Source: Choristocarpus tenellus KU-1152 (lineage: Eukaryota; Phaeophyceae). From it: a stretch of DNA of 20,898 nt. The notes beneath the pieces are model-generated. The model was not told where the DNA came from. It saw nothing but the letters and a program-made list of their open reading frames with translations, and searched no databases. Made by a program: the position numbers and the translations under genes. Shown one piece after another: positions 11,101-19,174 of the stretch (positions within the stretch are counted from its first letter, which is position 1; every line of letters begins with the position of its first letter). The stretch spans positions 1 through 20,898 of the forward strand of contig CAXNAD020000371.1 of the NCBI GenBank assembly GCA_964200185.2, written 5' to 3'.

Positions 11101-13321
11101 TACATGCCGTAACCGCCGCATACCACAGTACGTAGTGACACAAACCCATTCTGGAATCATTCTGGAATCATTCTGGAATCGATAATAATAATACAAATAA
11201 TTTTAAGCAAGTACCCACAAGAATTGAATCAACTAACTATTCCATCCACCTTATGAAAACAAACATACGAAACAAAAGGTAATGTTGACAAATAAACACA
11301 CTCCCTCAGGTACCCTTCAGTTCAAGCAAAAAAACCCATCAAATGAGCATAATGGTAGAGACCAAAAACATAGACAGGGGAAAACAAAGACCTAAGAAGA
11401 TAGAATGTGTTCATAGATACTGTCGTTGCCTCTGTTTCAAATCCGGTGCAAAAAGAACCTGCACACCCCAAGAACTACCCCCCCTCTTTTCTATCCAGAA
11501 ACATAACATGTTGAAACAAACTCTCACAAGTGAAGCGCACAGTAGTCTCTTGCACCTGTCAGGTACATACTGTAACTGTCTCTTCACACCTAGTAAAAAG
11601 TACTGAGTTGGATAAGTCACCAACCTTGAGTAGGCCTTGACTCAGGTCTTTTGCATACGCTCTTTGAAGCTCAGCATTCCGCATCCCTCCAGCTCCCTCC
11701 AATTCACGTACCTTGACGAGAGGCGTAAAGCCAAAGAGGAACAATGTAGACCCAAAGAGGAACAATGTAGACCCATAGTGCAATCACCCCACATGTTCTC
11801 ACCTCCACGTTGACTCCAGCAAAACTACACAGGCGTTTCTAAACTCACCTGGGCAAAAAGTGGCTCATAGTCAATCAAATATCCATGGAACTGCCTCTGA
11901 GCCTGAAGCAATCTCTGGGAAGAGGTATCTCGCGTTACTCCATCCGAAGAGAGTGAGTCTTCTTGTGTAGACAGGCGTTTAAGAACACGATGGCAGAATC
12001 CTGCAAGTTGGGAACAAGCAACCTGTGCGCACAAAAGGTATGACATAAAAAAGATATATTACTCATCCTATCATTCAAGGACCACGGAAGGGTATACTAT
12101 CTTCTTTCTATTGCTATCAATCGGCACACTCACAAGAATATTCCACAAGAATATTCCACAAAGGAGCGGCTAGGGGCTATCTCCATGCACAAGGTTTATA
12201 GGCATGGTGGCCTTATACATACAAGTATCTTGGATTCAATGCCATCTCATTAAGAAAGACGTGTCCAAGTACAACAAGGGCAAAAAAAATGAGAGAAAAT
12301 ATGAGTCAATTCAAACCCTTCAAGTGCCAACTTGAACTCTTCCCATCAAATGTGGACAGGCCAGTCCATAGAGTGTTACGTAAAACTGCCCAAGAAGGCC
12401 CCTCCATTTTTAACAAGCATTAGGATCTTCTCTGAAGTGATACAATATCAGACAGTCATAGTATAAAATCATAGAAATACATTGCCAACATCGACACCAT
12501 TCCAACACACCTCTGGTCCATCTTCACCCCCAAGTAACAGGGTCCTACACAAATACATCCATCCTAATAAAAAAGGATCCATCTTCCTGAAAATCTTAAT
12601 CGCTTCATTTTAGGATACGGTGCGATGTCTGAGCACATACTTAATACACCACTTCCATGTCTGAGCACATACTTAATACACCACTTCCATGTCCCCTTCT
12701 TATCTGTGGATGAATTAGGACCGTGACATGATGATTCACACTACAACTCTCACCCCGGTAACTACCCAATAAGGATGGTACACAATGAGGATACACACAC
12801 CATGCTGGGATACTAAAGTTCTAGTGCATGAACACTCTTACTGAATGTTTTTACCATCAACCAAAACACATTTCAGCACACAACTCTTTCATACAAAGAG
12901 GGGCATGCCTGACTAAACCTTAACCTTACAGCACTTGCCACATTGGTTATGACACTGCATCTCAGATCTACAACAAGAAGCGGCAGCATAGAAATAAATC
13001 TACAAGGTTACCCACTCAAGACAGAGAGATCATTCAGATCCGTGACAGACAACACCAAGCAATTCACACTATGCCATTCTTCATGAAAAAAAAAAAATCA
13101 TCGTATGAACTCTAGTTGATCACCCTGCAATATTTGACCTTGCCATGATTCAGCAAGGTACAGCCCACTAAACAAAAAAAACTCAAAGTTAATGAAGCTT
13201 ACACTTGGGCATAAACTATGATAACTTGCAATTCATAACCAATATCCTTGTTCTTGGAAAATATGTGTGTATGTTGTGTGTGTTGTGTGTGTGTCTGTAT
13301 CTGTATTTAAAACATGAATCT

Positions 13322-13361
<40 letters not shown>

Positions 13362-16300
13362 CTGAAAGACCTTTCAGCTTTGATCTCTGGTCTGTCAGAA
13401 GCTGGAGTGAAGAAGTTCCTTCATGGTCAGCCAACTGCTCCGTTGCTGCCACTGCCGACAAGAGAGAGCCTGCCGCTGCCACCACCTATTGAAAGGCATT
13501 GATAGCACAAATAAGGCTTCTCCTAGAATGGTGCATGAGACCAAGTCTCAAAGCTCTCTGCCAATCTAAGACTTTACACCAAAAAGCACCAATGCTGCTT
13601 TCAAGGCACCTGTCCAACAGCAGCGCTCGGGTCTCCATCTGTGTTGGTCAGGGCTTGGTCCAGCACCACCTGAGGATCTCTAAGCAAGGCCTCTATCCCT
13701 GGTGGCAAAGACACTGCTTCCACAAGGTGATTCAGATACGAATGAAGGCGCTTGAAAGGAAAAACAAAATATAATAATAAAATTTGTGTCAGTTACCACA
13801 TCCACACACATCTTCAGTTCTTGGAAATACCAACCTCAAACACTTGCAAACCTAATCGATCAAGTTGAACAGTGACACAAATTTTGTTCTAAAACGCTTT
13901 GCATCTGAACACTTCAGACCACAATAGGAGACCAATAGGAACTGAAAATCTCGACTTTTAGTGCCTAAGCAAAACTTTGGCAGCCTGCAGGAAGGGGAAA
14001 GGGAGGGAGCTAGGCAGTCAAATAGTAAGTCAGTCACATCAATAAAAATGCCTAGCATGCCAACAGTGTGCATGAATTACTGTGCATGATAGCTCTCGGT
14101 GGAACAAGGAAAACCATATGCTTCAAGGCCTGATGAGGAGGGGATGAAGGGGGGCTTCCTGGTCCAGATTCACAGTTCTTCAGCTCCCAATGGAAGAAAT
14201 GAGGAACTATTAAAAACAAAAATGCTGCTACTGGATTTGGTTTCAAATACAAGCACTGCAACAGCAGCTCATATGTCCATGTCATGCCATGTTATGTCGT
14301 TCTAATAAGTTTCCTCTGTCTAAAACCTCAGTGAGTCATTCGTCCTTCAGGGAGACAGTAATGGCAAGCACCACATCCAACCTCACACCATACATTCACA
14401 TTTTTGCTCTAGCACACTAAACATTATCATTATTATTATTATTAGTCTATGGAGAAGATGCTTGTGAAGACTGGTGAGGATCATCAAAACAATTGGGGAG
14501 GGCTTTTTGAGTTACCTACAACCACTAGAGAGCTCTTAAAAGCTCTAAAGTGTTGAAATTGGAATTACGCCCAAGACACGCATGAATAGAAACTATCAAC
14601 CATGGACAAAATTAATGCCCACCAAAGGAGATCTTGTACAAACCCATGCAAAATCAGTCTGCTGAAGGTCAATCCAACTTGACCCAGTTAACAGGATTAT
14701 GCACCTAGATCATTGCTGCCTATTTCCAACTTGCAAGATGACATACTCAATACTCAACAAATGATATATTCAATACTCCCAACAAATCCTCTGAGAAACA
14801 AAAAGCCACACCTGGTAATTTCTCCACTGTACATCAAGCGTGTTATTCTTGCTTTCAATTGCAGCCATATCCAGCTGCATGGCCTCCAACGGATGCCCAT
14901 GCTGCTCTAGCCAGTCCTGAAAATATCACACACAGTTTACACAAGACGTGTTTCAAAAAACAGGAAAGTGTGCAGGCCTCATGAATCCCCCCTTGTGGGC
15001 AGGTCAACTGTGCCAATTTCTATCAAATCAAAAGTGCAATCAATCTCTAGAGGTACAATCTGAACCGGTTCATTCTGCTCAGTCCAGGCTTATTTGACTA
15101 GGCCAACTGTTTAATCAGCAAAAACTAGTGCCTCAGTCTACATTATAAAAGCTGAGCTGAACCTGTAACTTCAGGGTGGGCAGTGAGAGGTGGGGAGGAG
15201 TGGGGTGTTCCTTCAAGCAGAAGCATGATCTGGCATTGTGAAGTTAAAGAATAAACCACTATACACTATACACTATACATACACACTATCCACTCTGTGA
15301 AGAAAAAAAGTGATAAGTTTTGTGAACCACAGATATTCTACTCAACGGGAAGACAGTAAGAGTGACAACCAGAGCGCTATCAAAAACTACAGAACTCATA
15401 AACTGACCCAGCATTCAGCCGGACATGGTCTTTGGATTCCTCTGAAACGAATACGTCTAACAAAAAAATATGCATACATGGACAACATACCAAACACCCA
15501 AAATCTCACTAGAAATGCTTTGGCTCACGAACCTTTTTAATCAATAACAAACCTTGGCCAGCGCATACATAAGTTGCAGATATTAAGCTCAAGCAAGTGC
15601 TTTCAACTTCCTCCAAAACCAGGGAGCACTTGAGGTCAGACAAAGGCCTCTCTGCGATCTTAAAAACGAGATTGAGAATTAAACACTCGAACAGTTTTCA
15701 ACTTGGTCCTACCTCTGTATACAAGACATCTATTTGCAAAAAGATATCACCCACAACTGAAGGTCAAGCACACTCCAAATGAATCTCAAGCTTTACCTCC
15801 ATGACCCGCAGCTGCTCATCCACTTCATCAAGAAGGGAGATGAGTGTTTCAGTCTCATCCGTCTTTTCTGACCAAGCAATCAACTGTCGATGTTACAAGG
15901 GATTTGCACAGGGTAGATGCAGGCGTTAATATCACTCTCAAACAGATCAATTGCACCCACCACATGGTGCTCCTCAGTTGCACTTTTCACCAGAAAAAAA
16001 AATTGAATAGAGGTATTTCACGCCTCCCAATCACACCCACCTTTCTGAACTTTCAAATTAAACCAAAATATAGAAGTCGTCCTAAGCAACCTTCACCTCA
16101 CCTCAGGGGATTATCACAGCCAACAGAACCTGGATTGTTAATCACACCAGAGAGGATTTAGAATGGTACATCCTCAACACAGGTCTCTGCCCCAATACTT
16201 GAAGTAGTTTGAGCATCAAACCTGCTGGATTGTGCCACCCTCCAGACTTTCCAGTTCACGAGAGAGCTCTTCCACCAGTCCCTCCTGGCCCTTCTCCTTC

Positions 16301-18088
16301 CACCTGAGGCTTGCCAGCGCTGCCTCTCCCTCTTCATACTCCTCATGAGACCACTTCTTGACATCACCTGGCACTTCCTTTCGCTGATAAGGAAAAAACA
16401 AAAAAAAACATGTGTCGGAATTTATTCTTCTGTTTTTCAAATCATAGCAAATCTAATTGAAGCTTTAAAATGATCTCTGTAACCCAGTATGGTTCTGTTC
16501 TGCCCCCTCTCCCATGTCAACTTTTCATCAAATATATTCTTTTAACTCACCATTAAATTAAATGGAACAGAATCAATGAGAACACTACCAAACACAAAAA
16601 GATCAACAGCTATAGATGATGGCCCTAGTAGGTACACACCATTTTTTCCACAAATAAATTTCTTGGAAGAGGAAAGAGCATCAGACGACAAGCACTGGAC
16701 AAGCCAAACTCTTGTTTCAGCTTCTCTCATTCCATCTAGAAATGTGCACCCAGTGGTAGAGTGAACATTGCCTAGCCTTGAATCTATTTGATACCATGGC
16801 AAAAAAAAAGTAGAAAAACAAAACCGTAAGTGTTGCATTTCAGTACCGTCTGAGGGTAGCAGTCAGTACCCAATCAGCTTTCCCCCTCTAAGGTCAAAGT
16901 TTCCATAACCACAACAGGTCATGGCCCAGGTCTAGGTACCAAAGTCGGGTCTAGACGGTGTATGATTTCTTCCAGATATCCCCAGTTGAGTCTCTCTAAC
17001 TCTATGATTTCTTCCAGATATCCCCAGTTGAGTCTCTCTAACTCTATGATTTCTTCCAGATATCCCCAGTTGAGTCTCTCTAACTCTAAACACATATCAA
17101 AAGCTCTGACAATGATATATGAACCCCATCCACACTGGACACAGACCACAGTGTCGAACTTTTGATCACCACAGCAACAAGACTGAGAGGACAAACTGTG
17201 CAACTATGACAAGCAAAACACATAGCAAGTAATAGAAATCCTTAGCAATGGAATTGCAGCCCAATTGACAGGTCAGACTCAGACCTGGACAGCAAGCTGT
17301 GGGGTCAGGGTGCAGGTCTGAGCACCCACCTCCAGGTCTGGGTCAAGTCTGAGGTCCTCTCTAGTCACAAGAAAAATTCCGGGCCCATGGACCCTGACCT
17401 GAACTCAACAATACCCCCCCACCCAGTCAAAAGGCTTACCACAAAGCCTTAGTACTGAGACCACACAGCAATTTTTGCCATCTGGAGCATTGTCTATTTC
17501 TCACCAACCACTAGACACAGCATCAAGGTTTCAAAACTTGTTGATTCGCAACTAGTCCTTTCCTAATCAATAGACTACCACTGGCTATCTATGCAACATG
17601 CTTGAAGGGCAAGAGGAAATACGTTCTTTTCAGGGCGTTTCTCCTAAGTACTAAAATCTGGAAAGTGTAATAGTTGGTGCGTATGAATCGCAACAGTTCA
17701 AGCTTGCAGGGCCTCAGCGCTACAATCGCACTTCAAGTCATCGAGTTCTCTATCAAATCGTTTTGGGTTGACAAACAAAAACACCCCCTGGATTCTTCTC
17801 ATCTCATCCATAATTACTTCATCCACAACTTTCTCGAAGCACTAACGGTATCAAAATATTTGCACAGAATGAACACAGCAGCGGTTTTGACATGCAGTTT
17901 TCATGGCACTTCACCTGTGAACCCAACAATTTCTTGTTCTTCTCCTTCTCATCAATTTTGTTCGTTGAGCCACCCTCTTGAACTGTAAAACTCAGCTTCC
18001 TTCGAGCTGACCTCAACTCCCTACCCAACTTAGGAACAAGGGGGTGCTTTGTCCCCAACCCATTGTAGACTGCGGTTGCATCCAACTC
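8020..18088 (-). CDS. SEC3: Exocyst complex component SEC3/EXOC1, partial, 13 exons
   Basis: Sec3 is a subunit of the octameric exocyst, which tethers secretory vesicles to the plasma membrane before SNARE-driven fusion. Thirteen exons joined at GT-AG sites give 601 codons with no stop. Family landmarks appear in the expected order: the pre-coiled-coil 'ELSRELESLEGG', the coiled coil 'DMAAIESKNNTLDVQ', the rod segment 'LTDQRSKLKGLSE', the 'ILREHTFFITLFGI' segment (family: late 'EQ.F...FF'), 'EFKGFLVENFRKFVGEQ', and 'NPKYADIVRLENYHFF', which matches plant SEC3 'DPKYADI.LLENY' as I know it. Full-length plant and animal Sec3 proteins are close to 890 residues, so about one third is missing. The missing parts are the N-terminal PH-like PIP2/Rho-binding domain and the C-terminal helical end. 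Exons look richer in G+C than introns. All introns are phase 0 except the one between 9718 and 9198 (phase 2). Identity is firm; the gene's two ends are not. Confidence 0.9.
8175..8237. repeat. Two-copy tandem duplication, 33-bp spacing
   Basis: gacacaaatagcaacagcaa... at 8175 and its near copy at 8208 lie just upstream of the acceptor of SEC3 exon m. Confidence 0.9.
8287..8324. repeat. Two-copy tandem duplication, 19-bp unit
   Basis: Perfect copies of tgacatcaaggtatcattc at 8287 and 8306, inside the intron between exons l and m. Confidence 0.95.
8603..8734 (-). CDS. SEC3: SEC3 exon l: C-terminal rod
   Basis: The acceptor is ccaccgcag and the donor ATTGAG|gtgtaa; 132 bp, 44 codons, phase 0. 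It encodes VSWILMQKGDAKRAGVLLAV then AKFPTLVYNLETAVKAAVGS. This fits the family's 'Q.......R..GVL..IP.FA.L...ME'. A 152-codon plus-strand frame lies opposite and is taken as its shadow. Confidence 0.92.
8988..9198 (-). CDS. SEC3: SEC3 exon k: C-terminal rod
   Basis: The acceptor is gctccccaag and the donor GAACAG|gtaggg; 211 bp, phase 2 in and phase 0 out, the only non-phase-0 junction. It encodes MLALGFGDLKLNYKHLASEL, then a helix, then LAEFKGFLVENFRKFVGEQ. The last stretch matches the conserved plant 'LE.RVS.QF.RFV.E'. Confidence 0.9.
9199..9717 (-). other. SEC3 intron j-k
   Basis: 519-bp phase 2 intron, gtgaga...ccaag. It contains short AATTTG-rich repeats near 9230-9270 and a T-run. A 100-codon frame that reads through the exon j donor (9464-9766) is an artefact of the intron's open start. 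Confidence 0.75.
9718..9842 (-). CDS. SEC3: SEC3 exon j: conserved helical segment
   Basis: The acceptor is gtgtggcag and the donor CACAA|gtgaga; 125 bp, phase 0 in and phase 2 out. It encodes VAAVREYMEHTMPAILREHT then FFITLFGITTEKDVQAEADTH. This is the family's '..Y..ML....P.L..EQ.F...FF' segment. The AA left at the end joins G of exon k to make a lysine codon. Three 35-bp repeats sit immediately upstream of the acceptor. Confidence 0.9.
9849..9955. repeat. 35-bp minisatellite, 3 copies, abutting a splice acceptor
   Basis: Copies of cacaaaaacaagaagaagag plus acccatgtgtcaacac are spaced 35 bp apart (acccatgtgt at 9871, 9906 and 9941). Read on the transcribed strand, each unit carries a pyrimidine tract (cttcttcttgtttttgtgtgt), and the last one serves as the tract of the exon j acceptor. 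Confidence 0.95.
9956..10612 (-). other. SEC3 intron i-j, remainder
   Basis: No coding signal. A short interstitial telomere-like string, taccctaaccctaac, lies at about 10446-10460, next to two copies of a 'taacatactttg' word. Two telomere-like units are too few to mean much. Confidence 0.5.
10613..10744 (-). CDS. SEC3: SEC3 exon i: rod segment and variable linker
   Basis: The acceptor is ccattatcag and the donor GCTCGG|gtaaac; 132 bp, 44 codons, phase 0. It encodes GRIRQLFAELLPQISSPHGA and a linker ending SSGIAAR. In other Sec3 proteins the 'EIR.F..EL' helix is followed by a disordered, lineage-specific linker, which fits. Confidence 0.85.
10745..11624 (-). other. SEC3 intron h-i
   Basis: 880-bp phase 0 intron, gttggt...ttatcag. 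It contains A-runs and the perfect triplet repeat cattctggaat at 11147-11179 (11-bp unit, 3 copies). No exon-like segment was found. Confidence 0.7.
11147..11179. repeat. Tandem repeat, 11-bp unit, 3 copies
   Basis: Three perfect copies of cattctggaat within intron h-i. Confidence 0.95.
11625..11711 (-). CDS. SEC3: SEC3 exon h: rod segment
   Basis: The acceptor is ctcgtcaag and the donor CTCAAG|gttggt; 87 bp, 29 codons, phase 0. It encodes VRELEGAGGMRNAELQRAYA then KDLSQGLLK, equivalent to the family's 'LD......L..AY...L..LL'. A 21-bp sequence is duplicated in tandem about 20 bp upstream of the acceptor. Confidence 0.85.
11731..11772. repeat. Two-copy tandem duplication, 21-bp unit
   Basis: Perfect copies of ccaaagaggaacaatgtaga+c at 11731 and 11752, beginning about 20 bp upstream of the exon h acceptor. 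Confidence 0.95.
11849..12022 (-). CDS. SEC3: SEC3 exon g: rod segment
   Basis: The acceptor is tgtgcgcacag and the donor GCCCAG|gtgagt (consensus); 174 bp, 58 codons, phase 0. It encodes VACSQLAGFCHRVLKRLSTQ, a serine-rich loop, then QRQFHGYLIDYEPLFAQ. The last part matches the conserved 'H..L..Y..LL..LK' helix. The preceding intron is about 1.3 kb. Confidence 0.88.
12625..12688. repeat. Two-copy tandem duplication, 32-bp unit
   Basis: Perfect copies, each starting atgtctgagcacatacttaa, at 12625 and 12657. Confidence 0.95.
13324..13358. repeat. (AT)n microsatellite at a splice donor
   Basis: 35 bp of uninterrupted AT alternation. On the transcribed strand the intron begins gtatatatat..., so the microsatellite forms positions 2-36 of the intron after exon f. 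A GT-rich tract (tgtgtatgttgtgtgtgttg) lies just beyond it. Confidence 0.98.
13360..13485 (-). CDS. SEC3: SEC3 exon f: rod segment
   Basis: The acceptor is caatag and the donor TCAGAG|gtatat; 126 bp, 42 codons, phase 0. It encodes an alanine-rich helix (VVAAAGSLLSAVAATEQLAD) and QLLTDQRSKLKGLSE, matching 'LA.AL......M.AV.E.R.EL.KL' of the family. A closer GT (LKG|gtcttt) is possible, but only the GAG|gtatat donor keeps phase 0 with exon g. The donor runs straight into a (TA)n tract. Confidence 0.85.
13610..13750 (-). CDS. SEC3: SEC3 exon e: post-coiled-coil helix and loop
   Basis: The acceptor is cctttcaag and the donor GGACAG|gtgcct; 141 bp, 47 codons, phase 0. It encodes RLHSYLNHLVEAVSLPPGIE then a variable stretch ending PSAAVGQ. 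In the family, 'LI.EL..L...L..P......L' follows the coiled coil at this point. The intron before exon f is only 124 bp. Confidence 0.85.
13751..14811 (-). other. SEC3 intron d-e
   Basis: 1061-bp phase 0 intron, gtgtgg...tttcaag. It includes an ATT microsatellite at about 14424-14444. Opposing frames at 14052-14305 are open by chance; no exon signal. Confidence 0.65.
14812..14916 (-). CDS. SEC3: SEC3 exon d: coiled-coil core
   Basis: The acceptor is gatattttcag and the donor TACCAG|gtgtgg; 105 bp, 35 codons, phase 0. It encodes DWLEQHGHPLEAMQLDMAAI then ESKNNTLDVQWRNYQ. The 'D.A.IE.KNN.L..Q..N' signature is one of the most recognisable pieces of Sec3 in plants and is the best N-terminal anchor for the gene call. 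Confidence 0.9.
14917..15796 (-). other. SEC3 intron c-d
   Basis: 880-bp phase 0 intron, gtaaag...tttcag. A short 'cactata' repeat lies at about 15257-15285. No coding signal. Confidence 0.65.
15797..15883 (-). CDS. SEC3: SEC3 exon c: coiled coil, first half
   Basis: The acceptor is catcgacag and the donor ATGGAG|gtaaag; 87 bp, 29 codons, phase 0. It encodes LIAWSEKTDETETLISLL then DEVDEQLRVME. This parallels the family segment with '..LLDE....VD.. DEWL' just before the conserved 'D...IE.NN..LE.Q' stretch found in exon d. Confidence 0.85.
16222..16383 (-). CDS. SEC3: SEC3 exon b: start of the Sec3_C region
   Basis: The acceptor is ttatcag and the donor CAGCAG|gtttga; 162 bp, 54 codons, phase 0. 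The translation is acidic and helical (WSHEEYEEGEAALASL, then VEELSRELESLEGGTIQQ). The second part matches the family pattern 'AEAF...L.REL..LE.ANI...' that opens the Sec3 coiled-coil region. Exon c continues the same heptad pattern. Confidence 0.85.
16542..16838 (-). other. 98-codon ORF in SEC3 intron a-b ending at a consensus splice donor
   Basis: The ORF reads LGNVHSTTGCTFLDGMREAE, then a loop, then YLLGPSSIAVDLFVFGSVLI, and runs into ATG|gtgagt at 16551/16550. The second part loosely resembles the C-terminal helical domain of glutathione-S-transferase-like folds, as in aminoacyl-tRNA synthetase cofactors or metaxins ('YL.G...S.AD...F'). That is weak, by-eye similarity. The acceptors I can see (for example caaatag before 16783) leave a phase that would break the SEC3 frame, so it is not a simple cassette exon. 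It may be a nested pseudogene, an exon of another gene, or chance. Confidence 0.25.
16961..17086. repeat. Minisatellite, 42-bp unit, 3 perfect copies
   Basis: The unit starts tatgatttcttccagatatc and ends gttgagtctctctaactc. Copies at 16961, 17003 and 17045 are identical. It lies in the intron between exons a and b and, being a multiple of three, produces an artificial repeat ORF on both strands. Confidence 0.97.
17250..17420. repeat. Cryptic low-complexity patch rich in CAGGTCTG/GGGTCAGG words
   Basis: Overlapping words such as caggtctgagcaccc, ccaggtctgggtcaagtctg and accctgacctgaac recur in imperfect form. Similar patches occur at about 4180-4450 and 5250-5420. No fixed period is evident. 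Confidence 0.5.
17421..17914 (-). other. SEC3 intron a-b, 5' part
   Basis: No coding or repeat signal beyond a C-run next to the low-complexity patch. A plus-strand frame at 17674-17988 is the shadow of exon a. Confidence 0.5.
17915..18088 (-). CDS. SEC3: SEC3 exon a: linker between PH-like domain and coiled coil
   Basis: The exon follows a strong acceptor (T-run then GGCAG) and ends CAG|gtgaag; 174 bp, 58 codons, phase 0 at both ends. It encodes ELDATAVYNGLGTKHPLV followed by a basic, lysine/glutamate-rich stretch (IDEKEKNKKLLGSQ). This part of Sec3 is poorly conserved, so placement rests on frame, phase and order rather than on similarity. The following intron is about 1.5 kb. Confidence 0.7.
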
Positions 18089-19091
18089 CTGCCAAAAAAA
18101 AAAAGGTTCATTTATATATTTCAAGTCAGGTGGGGAACGCCTTCCAAACTACTGCACTGAAGTAGAGTACTTCCAACCCTCCTTATCTGTTTGCTCCGAA
18201 ATGTACAGCAACAATAAGGTTCTTCTGTGCCACTAAAACAGACATGCAGAAAACTCCTGCCTGTTAATGAATCCACGTAATAGAATAAATAGCCCACGTC
18301 AAGGTGGACTTGTGTCACACAACAACAATGTGCTCTTTGACTTGAACAAAGAAGAAAATCTCAGAAAAAGAAAAAACTTTTTCATGCAACTATTCACCAG
18401 AGATACGGAGGGGAAAGGAAGTGTCATAAAAAGGTACAGTTCCAGTACAAGTACAGTAATCACTTCTGGGTGGCAGCGGCGTTCCACTCAAGACTAATAT
18501 TGGTATATGCAACAAATTGGAAAAAAAACATTACAAAAAATAAAAAGCCGAAAGAACTTTCAGTAAAACTTGGTTGGATCCAAGCACCATGGGGCAAAAG
18601 TGCTCATTGACTTTATCAGGGCAGCTGCAAAGCTGCTTCTGCTTGAAAAATACGACCTACATCCCTTTGCGAGCTATTTCCTCACTACCAGACACGCCAT
18701 CTTGTCATAAATGTGTTGAGAGGTGCTCTGACAAGAGGAACTCAACAAAATACACGACCAAATGTTGAGAAGAGGAAATTGTATAATATTTTTCAACCTA
18801 CAATTATTACTACAATTTGTGCATTGACACTTCTAGATAATGTCATGGTAAAGATTTAAAAAAATAAAGCGAACCGATAGAGTTAACACATCAGTGAACA
18901 AAACAATCTGTATTGTCCACAGCTCACATCAAAGACTTTTCAGTATAACTCATAGTATTAATGAAGAGGTAGTAGAGCCATCTCCAACAATAAATAGGTA
19001 GTTCAGCTAAACTTCAAAACTGGTACTATGAAGCCCAACCTGAGAAAAAAAAACATTCACACATACTAAATTAAAATAAACACTCACACAC
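18089..19091 (-). other. Stretch between exon a and the candidate upstream exon
   Basis: Several minus-strand acceptor-like sites occur (for example ttttttttctcag at about 19040 and cttgtcag near 18732), but the segments after them meet stops quickly. A short reading AQKNLIVAVHFGANR near 18195-18240 is protein-like but ends in a stop. The SEC3 PH-like domain is not recognisable here. Confidence 0.4.
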
Positions 19092-19174
19092 CCTACAATG
19101 ACTGGATTCCAGCCTCAAGGCAGTATGCATAGCTATGTTTTGGTCATTCTTGGGTGCCAGCCATGCATCCGGTA
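19092..19174 (-). CDS. Candidate further-upstream exon of the minus-strand gene
   Basis: A pyrimidine-rich acceptor (cctcatcatcctgctcag) opens an 83-bp segment that reads VPDAWLAPKNDQNIAMHTAL then RLESSHCR, ending AGG|gtgtgt. It has 2 bases in, then 27 codons, so it would leave phase 0 and join exon a in frame. Another donor 4 bp further on (gtgagt) would change the phase. I do not recognise the peptide as part of a Sec3 PH-like domain. It could belong to the N-terminal linker or to nothing at all. Confidence 0.35.

Larger units (their letters stand above)
12023..13359 (-). other. SEC3 intron f-g
   Basis: 1337-bp phase 0 intron, gtatat...gcacag. It holds a 13-bp repeat (cacaagaatattc at 12131 and 12144), a 32-bp tandem duplication at 12625-12688, and the (AT)n tract at its 5' end. 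No exon-like segment was found. Confidence 0.7.

Noticed and set aside
13205-13492. Plus-strand ORF with an alternating Ile-Tyr run
   Set aside because: It reads through the (AT)n microsatellite and the antisense of exon f.
17674-17988. 104-codon plus-strand ORF
   Set aside because: It overlaps SEC3 exon a in antisense, has no recognised domain, and fits a shadow frame.
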